A DNA stretch of 64,000 bases from Alphaproteobacteria bacterium (GTDB taxonomy: Bacteria > Pseudomonadota > Alphaproteobacteria > Caulobacterales > Hyphomonadaceae): contig JAGWYJ010000008.1 of the NCBI GenBank assembly GCA_018969425.1, forward strand, positions 1 through 64,000. Direction: 5' to 3'. Shown here piece after piece: positions 1-7,457 of the stretch (position 1 is the stretch's first letter; each line of letters opens with the position of its first letter). The notes beneath the pieces are model-generated. The model was not told where the DNA came from, made no database searches, and was given only the letters and a program-made list of their open reading frames with translations. The position numbers and the translations under genes are program-made.

Positions 1-1316
1 ATACTGACATCCAGATCGCCATGGAGAGCGAGCGCAAGCGTCCGGGGGATGGGTGTGGCGCTCATCACCAGCATGTGAGGAGAACCACCTTTTCCGGACA
101 GGCGCACACGGTCCGCAACACCAAAACGATGCTGCTCATCGATAATGACAAGACCGAGGCCCGGGAGATCGACGTCCGACTGGAAAAGCGCCTGAGTTCC
201 CGACAGCAGCTGAAGATCGCCTGACCTTACACGACGAAGCAGGTCCTCCCGAGCCGCTCCGCGGTCGCGTCCTGTGAAAGCGGCGCAGCGAAATCCGGCG
301 GGTGCGAGAATTCTGGCGTAGGCCTCAGCCTGCTGTCTCGCGAGAACCTCCGTGGGTGACATCACAACCGTCAGATATCCCGCCGCAGCGGCCTGGGAGG
401 CTGCAAGAGCCGCGATCAGGGTCTTGCCAGAGCCGACATCGCCCTGAATCAGGCGGCGCATGGGCGCAAGGGAAGCCAGATCTGCGCTGACATCGGCGAA
501 GGCGGCGGTCTGAGCCCGGGTCGGCCGATAGGGAAGGGCTTCGATTATCAGACGCTCCACGCCCACAGCCCGAGGCAGAAACGGGGCCGGACGCCTTATT
601 CGTCCCAGCCGCGCACGGGCGATCGCGATTTCACGCGCCAGAGCTTCATCATAAGCGAGCCGTTCACGGGACAGGGCCCGCAAGGGCGGGTCGAAGGTTG
701 CGGGCTGGTGAAGATTGGACAGGGCCTCCACAAAACCGGGCCAACCCCGCTCGCGACGCAGATGAGGATCGATCCATTCCTCCATCGGTTGGAGGCGGGT
801 TAGGGCCGCTGCGACGAAACGGCTCACCATTCTCGAGGTCACGCCGGCAGTCAGCGGATAGATCGACTCAATCTCGGGGAGGTGTCCCGACCCGTCGACG
901 GGCGCAACATGGTCGGGATGAAGGATCTGCCGGCTCCCCTCATGCTCCTGCAGGAGGCCTGAGACCAGGATTTCGGAGCCGGGACGGAAGGTCTTCTGCA
1001 GCCACTGGAGCTGAGCCCGAAAATAAACCAGATCCAGCTCATCCTGAGCATCGCTTACCCGTACCCGACTGGGCCATTTGCCCCTGGACGGTTTGACCTC
1101 ATCGACGATCACGCGGAGCGTCACCACCTCCCCGAGAGGCGCGTCGGCGATCGAGGATCTCAACCTGCGGTCAATCCAGCCGGTGGGGAGATGCAGCAAG
1201 AGATCAAGAACCCGCTCTCCTCCGAGCAAACGGACGAGAAGGGGGCGGATTTTCGGTCCCACTCCCGGGAGGCTCGAAATATCGGCATAGAATGGATAAA
1301 GGACCGGATCGCGCAT
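1..1316 (-). CDS. recG: ATP-dependent DNA helicase RecG (N-terminal ~438 residues, cut by window edge)
   Basis: RecG remodels stalled replication forks and branch-migrates Holliday junctions in the cytoplasm. Reading the minus strand from the ATG at 1316-1314 gives an unbroken frame to the window edge. It starts MRDPVLYPFYADISSLPGVG and continues with the wedge/OB domain (about residues 60-170). The helicase core then shows Walker A GDVGSGKT, the motif II variant DEQHRFGV and motif III SATPIPRTL, the last two shared with Mfd. The last part of the helicase and the C-terminus lie outside the window. The gene is divergent from sdhE-mfd with only 65 bp between start codons. A TAGACT -10-like hexamer (1333-1328, minus) sits 11 nt upstream of the ATG, so the transcript may have a very short leader. 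Family assignment is firm; the promoter is inference. Confidence 0.95.
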   Translation of the reverse strand, partial: MRDPVLYPFYADISSLPGVGPKIRPLLVRLLGGERVLDLLLHLPTGWIDRRLRSSIADAPLGEVVTLRVIVDEVKPSRGKWPSRVRVSDAQDELDLVYFRAQLQWLQKTFRPGSEILVSGLLQEHEGSRQILHPDHVAPVDGSGHLPEIESIYPLTAGVTSRMVSRFVAAALTRLQPMEEWIDPHLRRERGWPGFVEALSNLHQPATFDPPLRALSRERLAYDEALAREIAIARARLGRIRRPAPFLPRAVGVERLIIEALPYRPTRAQTAAFADVSADLASLAPMRRLIQGDVGSGKTLIAALAASQAAAAGYLTVVMSPTEVLARQQAEAYARILAPAGFRCAAFTGRDRGAAREDLLRRVRSGDLQLLSGTQALFQSDVDLPGLGLVIIDEQHRFGVADRVRLSGKGGSPHMLVMSATPIPRTLALALHGDLDVS

Positions 1317-1327
1317 GGGTGAAATCG

Positions 1328-1333
1328 AGTCTA
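1328..1333 (-). promoter_or_regulatory. Possible recG -10 element (TAGACT)
   Basis: On the minus strand TAGACT is followed by 11 nt and then the recG ATG. The expected transcription start would leave a leader of about 5 nt. No good TTGxxx -35 lies 16-18 bp upstream, so the call rests on the hexamer and on the same 11-nt geometry seen at pyrG. Confidence 0.3.
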
Positions 1334-1381
1334 AAGCAGATTCACCCGGCCCGGCCAGCCGCTTTCGCCGAGGAGACCCAG

Positions 1382-1666
1382 ATGATCGAACAGGTTCGCA
1401 AGAAGCTTCGCTTCCGCGCCGGTCACAGAGGCTTTCGTGAGATGGATCTCTTCATGGAGGCGTTCGCAGCCTCCTATCTTGATCGTTTCGGAGAAGCGGA
1501 GCTCAAGGAATTTGAGCAGGTGCTCGATATTCCGGATCAGGATGTCTATTCATGGATTACCGGACAGGCCGCGCCCCCTGAATCGGCGCGAACCAGGGTC
1601 CTCGACCTTGTGCTCACCTTCCGCTATCCCGCGTCCCAGTCCGATCCGAAGCCGGAACAGGGCTGA
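1382..1666 (+). CDS. sdhE: SdhE-type FAD assembly factor (succinate dehydrogenase flavinylation)
   Basis: This is a 94-residue soluble protein of the SdhE/YgfY (DUF339) family, which helps attach FAD covalently to SdhA. The family hallmark RGxxE appears in the stretch RAGHRGFREMD (residues about 11-21), followed by helices rich in acidic and aromatic residues and the usual YSWITG segment. I chose ATG 1382 because it follows a GAGGAGA Shine-Dalgarno and places the RGxxE motif at the usual distance from the N-terminus. The frame is open 90 nt further upstream, but that extension would run into recG's 5' end and has no family similarity. It sits between recG (divergent) and mfd, the arrangement common in alphaproteobacteria. 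Confidence 0.9.
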   Translation: MIEQVRKKLRFRAGHRGFREMDLFMEAFAASYLDRFGEAELKEFEQVLDIPDQDVYSWITGQAAPPESARTRVLDLVLTFRYPASQSDPKPEQG

Positions 1667-1728
1667 GCGGACGGGACCTGTCCGACGCCCGATCCGGGCG
1701 GGATCTGACCGAATGAGACCTGCGCACG

Positions 1729-4700
1729 ATGAGAGTCTGGGACCATATCGCCAGCCTGCGCCGACCCGCCCAGGCGTGGGAGGCCCCGTTCATCGCCGAC
1801 GTGCGCCTGCTGACGGAGGCGGCGGCGCGCCGTCCAGGCTGGTCGCTCTATCTCGCTCGTGACGATCGCCGGGCGCTGATGGCGGCCTCGGCAGCGAGGT
1901 TCTTTCGGCCCGATCTCGATGTTCTCCTGCTTCCGGCCTGGGACAATCTTCCCTACGACCGGACGTCTCCGTCGCCGGGGGCGGCGGCCCTGCGCTGCGC
2001 CGCCCTCGCGAGAATGGCCGGCTCGGGCGGCACGCGCTCGCGTCTCGTCATCGCGACTGCGGCGAGCGCTATCCAGCGCGCGCCGCCGCGCGATCACATG
2101 GCCCGCGCGTCTCTTGTCGCCCGCGTCGGCGACCCGGCGCCCTTTGAACGGATCAGCGCCTATCTGCAGGCGAACGGTTATGCGCGCGCCGCGACCGTCC
2201 GGGAGCCGGGGGAATACTCAATACGCGGCGGCATCGTCGACATCTTTGCTGCGGGCGCCGCTGAGCCGGTGAGGCTCGACCTTTTCGGAGATACGCTCGA
2301 AACAGTCCGCTCCTTCGACCCTGAGACCCAGCGTTCCCAGTCCGAGCTCAGAGAAATTGTTCTCGCGCCTGTCAGCGAGATTGATTTTTCTGACGCCGCA
2401 CTCAGTCGACTGAGGGTGAACTTTCTGTCGGCCTTTGGGCCGCCCGGAGGGGACCCGACCTATGAGGCGGCCCGGGAGCGAATTCGCAGACCCGGTCTCG
2501 AACACTGGCTGCCGCTGTTTCACGACAGCATGGAGACCCTGTTTGACTATGTCGGACCGGACGCCCTGATCGGGCTTGAAGAGGGTCTCGGTGAGGCGGT
2601 CGACGAGGCGCTGGCGCAGGTTCATGATTATCACGACGCCCGACGGTCGGCGATCGCGCACGGACAGATCTCCCACGTTCTGCCCCCTGAACGCCTCTAT
2701 CTGACCTCCGCAGAACTCGAAGATGTGTTTCGGTCACGCGCAACTGTACGTTTCAGCGGCGCGACCGCCCCGCCAAAAGCGGAAGGGGTGATCGGGCGGG
2801 CCTCGCCGGGCCGAACCTTCCTGAAGGAGCGGGCCGATCCCTCGATAAATCTCTTTGATGCGCTCAACGCTCACATTGCGGAGAGGCGTGCGCGCGGACG
2901 AAAGGTGGTTATCGCAGCGTGGAGCCTCGGATCCGCAAGCCGGCTGGTCAGTTTTCTTGAGGATCACGGCGCATCGCAGGTATCGATCGTCTCATGTCTG
3001 GCGGAGGCCCGTCCTGAGGGTGTCTCCGTCGCCGAGATCGGGGTTGAAAGCGGCTTTGAGGACGATGACCTCGTTCTCATCTCTGAACAGGACATTCTTG
3101 GCGATAAACTCGCCCGTCCGCGACGGCGCCGAAGTTCGGCAGCAGTTATCGCCGAGGCCGCCGCGCTTTCAGCAGGAGATCTGGTTGTTCATGTTGAACA
3201 TGGGGTTGGCCGGTATGAGGGCCTTCGGACCGTCAACGTCAATGATGCGCCTCACGACTGTCTTGAACTCGTCTATGCGGGCGGCGACCGGATCCTGCTG
3301 CCGGTCGAAAACGTCGAACTGATCACGCGCTACGGTTCCGAAGGAGGCGAGGGGCTGCTCGACCGGCTTGGCGGCGGCGGATGGCAGACCCGCAAGGAGC
3401 GGGCAAGACGCAAGATACTCGACATGGCCGGCGAGCTCATAAGGCTCGCCGCTGCGCGCGAGCTGAAGGAAGCGCCCCGGACAGACGGCGCCGACGGCGT
3501 TTTCCGCGAGTTCTGCGCACGCTTCCCCTACGAAGAGACAGATGATCAGCTGTCGGCGATTGAGGATGTGATCTCCGATCTGACATCCGGTCGCCCGATG
3601 GACCGGCTGATCTGCGGAGATGTCGGATTCGGGAAGACCGAAGTGGCGCTTAGGGCCGCCTTCCTGACCGCTATGTCAGGCCTTCAGGTCGCGGTTATCG
3701 CTCCAACAACTCTGCTGGCCCGCCAGCATTTCGGAACCTTTGAGACACGTTTCGCCGGCTGGCCGATCACGGTCCGACAGCTGTCCCGCTTCGTCTCAAC
3801 CCGCGAGGCGTCCCAGACACGTGAGGATATCGCTTCGGGTCAGTGCGATGTCGTGGTGGGAACCCATGCGCTCCTGTCGAGCCAGGTCTCGTTCAAAAGA
3901 CTGGGCATGGTGATTGTCGATGAAGAACAGCGCTTCGGAGTGAAGCACAAGGAACGGCTCAAGGAGCTGAAGGCGGACGTTCATGTGCTCACTCTCTCTG
4001 CGACGCCGATTCCCCGAACGCTTCAGCTTGCGCTGGCGGGTATCCGGGATCTGTCGATCATCGCCACGCCGCCGGTCGATCGTCTCGCGGTCCGCACTTA
4101 TGTGGTCGAATTCGATCCTGTGACCATTCGGGAGGCCCTTCTCAGAGAGCGCTTCCGCGGGGGGCAGACCTATTTCGTGGCGCCGCGCGTCTCAGACCTC
4201 CCGCACCTTGAGCGATTCCTGCGTGAGCAGGTCCCTGAGGTCTCCTTCATCACGGCGCATGGCCAGATGAGCGCAACCGACCTCGAGGATGCGATGACCG
4301 CGTTCTACGATGGGAAGGCGGACGTCCTCCTGGCGACCACCATTGTTGAATCCGGTCTGGATATTCCTCGCGCGAATACTCTGATCGTTCATCGGGCCGA
4401 CATGTTCGGTCTCGCCCAGCTTTATCAGCTGAGGGGACGGGTCGGCAGAGCCAAGCTGCGGGCCTACGCTTATCTGACGACGGGGGAGGAGGAGACCCTG
4501 ACGGAGGGTGCGGAACGCAGGCTGAAGGTGCTGCAGTCGCTCGACAGTCTCGGCGCAGGGTTCATGCTCGCCAGCCACGATCTTGATATGAGAGGGGGCG
4601 GCAACCTTCTTGGCGAGGAGCAATCCGGCCATATTCGTGAAGTGGGTGTCGAGCTCTACCAGCAGATGCTCGAGGACGCGGTCAACTCGCTGCGTAGCGG

Positions 4701-5172
4701 AGAGGGAGGAAGGATCGCGGACGACTGGTCCCCCCAGATCGAGACTGGAGCGGCGGTCCTCATTCCGGAAGGTTATGTCTCCGATCTGTCGACGCGGCTC
4801 TCGCTCTATCGGCGCCTTGGAGACATTCAGACCGACCCTGATCGGGAGGCGTTCGCCGCTGAGCTTATCGATCGCTTTGGTCCGCTCCCTGAGGAGACGT
4901 CGCAGCTTCTGGAGGTCACAGCCGTCAAGGTGCTGTGCAAGGGGCTCGGGGTCGCCAGGGTCTCTGCGGGACCGAAGGGAGTGGTGTTCTCGTTCCGTCA
5001 GGACGCGCCTCTGGACGGTTCGCGCCTGATCGCTTTCGTGCACAGACGGCCGAATGTTCTCAAGCTGAGGCCGGACGCGAAACTTGTCGCCACAGGAGTG
5101 TGGCCCGATGCGAGAAAGCGCCTTCAGGCCGTCAGGGGTCTTCTCAAGGATCTTCAGGAGGTCCGGCGATAG
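1729..5172 (+). CDS. mfd: Transcription-repair coupling factor Mfd
   Basis: Mfd is an ATP-driven translocase that removes RNA polymerase stalled at lesions and recruits UvrA for nucleotide excision repair. The 1147 residues match the usual family length of about 1150. Order: UvrB-like N-terminal module with WDNLPYDRTSPSP near residue 75; CarD-like RNA polymerase interaction domain starting near residue 483 (GDLVVHVEHGVGRYEG); RecG-like translocase with Walker A GDVGFGKT at about residue 630 and DEEQ at 731-734; SATPIPRT motif III; GRVGR motif VI; C-terminal TRCF domain (about 1010-1130). It lies 62 bp after sdhE on the same strand. The Shine-Dalgarno before ATG 1729 is weak. No SOS box is visible upstream. 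Confidence 0.97.
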   Translation: MRVWDHIASLRRPAQAWEAPFIADVRLLTEAAARRPGWSLYLARDDRRALMAASAARFFRPDLDVLLLPAWDNLPYDRTSPSPGAAALRCAALARMAGSGGTRSRLVIATAASAIQRAPPRDHMARASLVARVGDPAPFERISAYLQANGYARAATVREPGEYSIRGGIVDIFAAGAAEPVRLDLFGDTLETVRSFDPETQRSQSELREIVLAPVSEIDFSDAALSRLRVNFLSAFGPPGGDPTYEAARERIRRPGLEHWLPLFHDSMETLFDYVGPDALIGLEEGLGEAVDEALAQVHDYHDARRSAIAHGQISHVLPPERLYLTSAELEDVFRSRATVRFSGATAPPKAEGVIGRASPGRTFLKERADPSINLFDALNAHIAERRARGRKVVIAAWSLGSASRLVSFLEDHGASQVSIVSCLAEARPEGVSVAEIGVESGFEDDDLVLISEQDILGDKLARPRRRRSSAAVIAEAAALSAGDLVVHVEHGVGRYEGLRTVNVNDAPHDCLELVYAGGDRILLPVENVELITRYGSEGGEGLLDRLGGGGWQTRKERARRKILDMAGELIRLAAARELKEAPRTDGADGVFREFCARFPYEETDDQLSAIEDVISDLTSGRPMDRLICGDVGFGKTEVALRAAFLTAMSGLQVAVIAPTTLLARQHFGTFETRFAGWPITVRQLSRFVSTREASQTREDIASGQCDVVVGTHALLSSQVSFKRLGMVIVDEEQRFGVKHKERLKELKADVHVLTLSATPIPRTLQLALAGIRDLSIIATPPVDRLAVRTYVVEFDPVTIREALLRERFRGGQTYFVAPRVSDLPHLERFLREQVPEVSFITAHGQMSATDLEDAMTAFYDGKADVLLATTIVESGLDIPRANTLIVHRADMFGLAQLYQLRGRVGRAKLRAYAYLTTGEEETLTEGAERRLKVLQSLDSLGAGFMLASHDLDMRGGGNLLGEEQSGHIREVGVELYQQMLEDAVNSLRSGEGGRIADDWSPQIETGAAVLIPEGYVSDLSTRLSLYRRLGDIQTDPDREAFAAELIDRFGPLPEETSQLLEVTAVKVLCKGLGVARVSAGPKGVVFSFRQDAPLDGSRLIAFVHRRPNVLKLRPDAKLVATGVWPDARKRLQAVRGLLKDLQEVRR

Positions 5173-5203
5173 GACGGCGGACAAATACTCAGGGGAGATT
5201 GAG

Positions 5204-5977
5204 ATGACTTCGAAGGCTGGGAGACTTGAAGGACGCGTCGCTCTCGTGACAGGGGCCTCGAGCGGCCTGGGGCGCCGCTTCGCGCATGTCCTTGCGAGAG
5301 ACGGAGCAAAGGTCGTTCTGCTGGCCCGGCGACAGGACCGGCTCGAGGAGGTGCTGACCTCAATTGTGTCGCTTGGCGGGGCAGCTGTCGCAGCCCCCTG
5401 CGATGTGACGATCGAGGAACAGGTCATCGCCGCTTTCGACCTCGCTCAGGAGCGGTTCGGCGTGGTCGACACCGTGATCAACAACGCCGGGATGAGTGCG
5501 GAGGGAGGGCCCCTCGATCAGAGCCGTGACGCCTTCGCCTCCGTAATGGATGTCAATGTCACGTCGGTGTTCATCGTCGCGAGGGAGGCGGCGCGGCGCC
5601 TGATCGCGGCCGGGCCGGAGGTCAGTGAGAGGGGGCGGATCGTCAATATCGCGTCGATCGGCGCCCGGAAGGCCCTCGCCGGGGTGCCGGCCTATTGCGC
5701 CTCCAAGGCGGCGGTGGTGATGCTGACCCGCAGTCTTGCGCGCGAGTGGGCTCGCCACGGACTGAATGTAAACTCGATTTCCCCGGGCTATATCTCGACG
5801 GAAATCAATTCCGACTGGTTGAACACCCCCGCCGGACAGAAGATGATAGGGTCAACGTCGCGCCGTCGCATCATGGCGGAGGACAGCCTGGATGAAGCCC
5901 TGCTGTTCCTTTCGTCGGACGGCGCAAGATTTGTGACCGGGACGGACGTCGTCGTTGATGACGGACAAACCCTTTAA
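5204..5977 (+). CDS. SDR family oxidoreductase (FabG-like)
   Basis: A 257-residue classical short-chain dehydrogenase/reductase. It has the Rossmann motif TGASSGLG near residue 17, NNAG in the middle, the catalytic Ser in NIASIGA and YxxxK in PAYCASKAA, and ends with VTGTDVVVDDGQTL as in most FabG-like enzymes. The start at ATG 5204 follows AGGGGAGATTGAG; the frame extends upstream into mfd without similarity. It is 31 bp after mfd and 12 bp before an AMACR-like gene, so the two probably act on related acyl-CoA or hydroxyacyl substrates. The substrate cannot be read from the sequence. Confidence 0.88.
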   Translation: MTSKAGRLEGRVALVTGASSGLGRRFAHVLARDGAKVVLLARRQDRLEEVLTSIVSLGGAAVAAPCDVTIEEQVIAAFDLAQERFGVVDTVINNAGMSAEGGPLDQSRDAFASVMDVNVTSVFIVAREAARRLIAAGPEVSERGRIVNIASIGARKALAGVPAYCASKAAVVMLTRSLAREWARHGLNVNSISPGYISTEINSDWLNTPAGQKMIGSTSRRRIMAEDSLDEALLFLSSDGARFVTGTDVVVDDGQTL

Positions 5978-5989
5978 CTGGAGACTGTC

Positions 5990-7138
5990 ATGGCGTCTGG
6001 ACCGCTATCGGGGCTGAAGGTTGTCGAGTTCGCAGGCATCGGCCCCGGACCCTTCTGCGGAATGCTGCTTGCGGATCTTGGGGCCGACGTGGTGCGTATC
6101 GACCGCATGGAGACAGTCGGTCGGCCGGCGCGGGACATCATGGGCCGAGGGAAGCGCTCCGTCGGCATTGACCTCAAGTCAGCGGCGGGGATCGAGACCG
6201 CTCTGGATCTGATCGAGAAGGCCGACGCCCTGATCGAGGGATTTCGTCCCGGGGTGATGGAACGCCTCGGGCTTGGGCCGGATGCCGCTCTCGCTCGCAA
6301 CCCGAGGCTGGTTTACGGCCGGATGACCGGATGGGGCCAGACCGGACCTTTGTCCCACTCGGCAGGACATGACATCAATTACATCGCCCTGACCGGAGCG
6401 CTCCACGCCATGGGGCGTCGGGGCGAGCCGCCTGCGCCGCCGCTCAACCTCGTCGGGGATTTCGGGGGCGGGGCGCTATACCTCGCGTTCGGGATCTGCG
6501 CAGCGCTGCTTGAGGCGCGCTCGTCCGGACGCGGCCAGGTCATCGACTGCGCCATGACAGACGGGGCGGCCTCGCTGATGACCATGTTTTTCGGCATGAA
6601 ATCGATGGGCATGTGGTCTGACCAGCGCGAAGCGAACCTCCTCGACGGGGCGGCGCACTTTTACGACTGTTATGAATGCGCGTGCGGCGGCTGGCTCGCT
6701 GTCGGCGCGATCGAGCCTCAGTTTCACGCCCTTCTCATTCCCGGTCTTGGCCTCGATCCGGCAGACTTCGCCGCCCAGATGGACGCCAGCCGCTGGCCTG
6801 ACTACTCGGCGCGTATCTCTGCGGCTGTCCGCACGCGAACGCGTGACGACTGGATGAAAGTTTTTGAGGGCACAGACGCCTGCGTGGCCCCGGTCCTGTC
6901 GATGACCGAGGCGCCGCAAAACGCCCATAACCTTGCACGCAAAACCTTTGAAACGGCCTTCGGAGTCCTCCAGCCCGCTCCCGCTCCCCGGTTTTCACGA
7001 ACTCCGGGCGCAATTTCCGCGCCTCCGCCCGAGCCGGGGGCTCATACCCGCTCAGCGCTCGCAGACTGGGGCATGCCCTCCGACGATATCGAGACGCTGA
7101 TTGTGAACGGGGTCGTGGCCGCTCTGCCGGGACGTTAG
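5990..7138 (+). CDS. CaiB/BaiF family CoA enzyme, alpha-methylacyl-CoA racemase-like
   Basis: A 382-residue type III CoA-transferase fold protein. It resembles alpha-methylacyl-CoA racemase (AMACR/MCR), which epimerises 2-methyl-branched acyl-CoAs so that they can enter beta-oxidation. The residues known to be catalytic in the mycobacterial racemase (His126, Asp156, Glu241) have counterparts one position along: H127 in [13 protein letters not shown]157 in VGDFGGGA and E242 in GAIEPQF. Family landmarks [12 protein letters not shown] (residues 52-63) and [12 protein letters not shown] (83-94) are present. That favours a racemase over a CoA-transferase using an Asp nucleophile. It follows the SDR gene by 12 bp and is followed by an intrinsic terminator. 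Confidence 0.88.
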   Translation: MASGPLSGLKVVEFAGIGPGPFCGMLLADLGADVVRIDRMETVGRPARDIMGRGKRSVGIDLKSAAGIETALDLIEKADALIEGFRPGVMERLGLGPDAALARNPRLVYGRMTGWGQTGPLSHSAGHDINYIALTGALHAMGRRGEPPAPPLNLVGDFGGGALYLAFGICAALLEARSSGRGQVIDCAMTDGAASLMTMFFGMKSMGMWSDQREANLLDGAAHFYDCYECACGGWLAVGAIEPQFHALLIPGLGLDPADFAAQMDASRWPDYSARISAAVRTRTRDDWMKVFEGTDACVAPVLSMTEAPQNAHNLARKTFETAFGVLQPAPAPRFSRTPGAISAPPPEPGAHTRSALADWGMPSDDIETLIVNGVVAALPGR

Positions 7139-7457
7139 GGATATCCGGGAGCGACCCCGCAATGAGATCATGAACCGCCGACAACGGAACCGTCGGCTCG
7201 GGTTCAGTTTCCTCCGGTTAAAAGCGTTTTATCCGCTGAGAGACGTGTCGTCCCTCCCAGATCTCCCGGCGGACCCACCCTTGAGCCGGCGCCTTCGGGC
7301 GCCGGCTTTATCTTTTTCCCATCGGCCCAGATTCGCGCACCAGGGGAAGTCGGGGACGAGCCTTGCGGATTTCCCACAGGAGACGGGTTTTTTCTGCCGT
7401 GATCTTGAGGTTCTGCGCCCCATGACAGTATGGTCCGCCGACTTCGGGAGAATGATC
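7139..7457. other. Intergenic region between the AMACR-like gene and the M1 peptidase
   Basis: About 320 bp without a convincing gene. It holds the terminator at 7285-7317 and, downstream of it, presumably the promoter of the peptidase. A frame open through here in phase with the peptidase has no family similarity and spans the terminator, so I treat it as non-coding. I see no convincing -35/-10 pair. Confidence 0.6.
7285..7317 (+). terminator. Rho-independent terminator after the SDR-AMACR genes
   Basis: A perfect 9-bp GC stem (7285-7293 with 7298-7306, GCCGGCGCC/GGCGCCGGC) is closed by a stable TTCG tetraloop and followed by the T-rich run TTTATCTTTTT. It lies 147 bp after the AMACR stop codon and ends the mfd-SDR-AMACR transcript. 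Confidence 0.85.

Noticed and set aside
4192-5427. 411-codon open frame antisense to the 3' end of mfd and into the SDR gene
   Set aside because: Composition is that of a shadow frame; Mfd and SDR motifs on the plus strand are complete.
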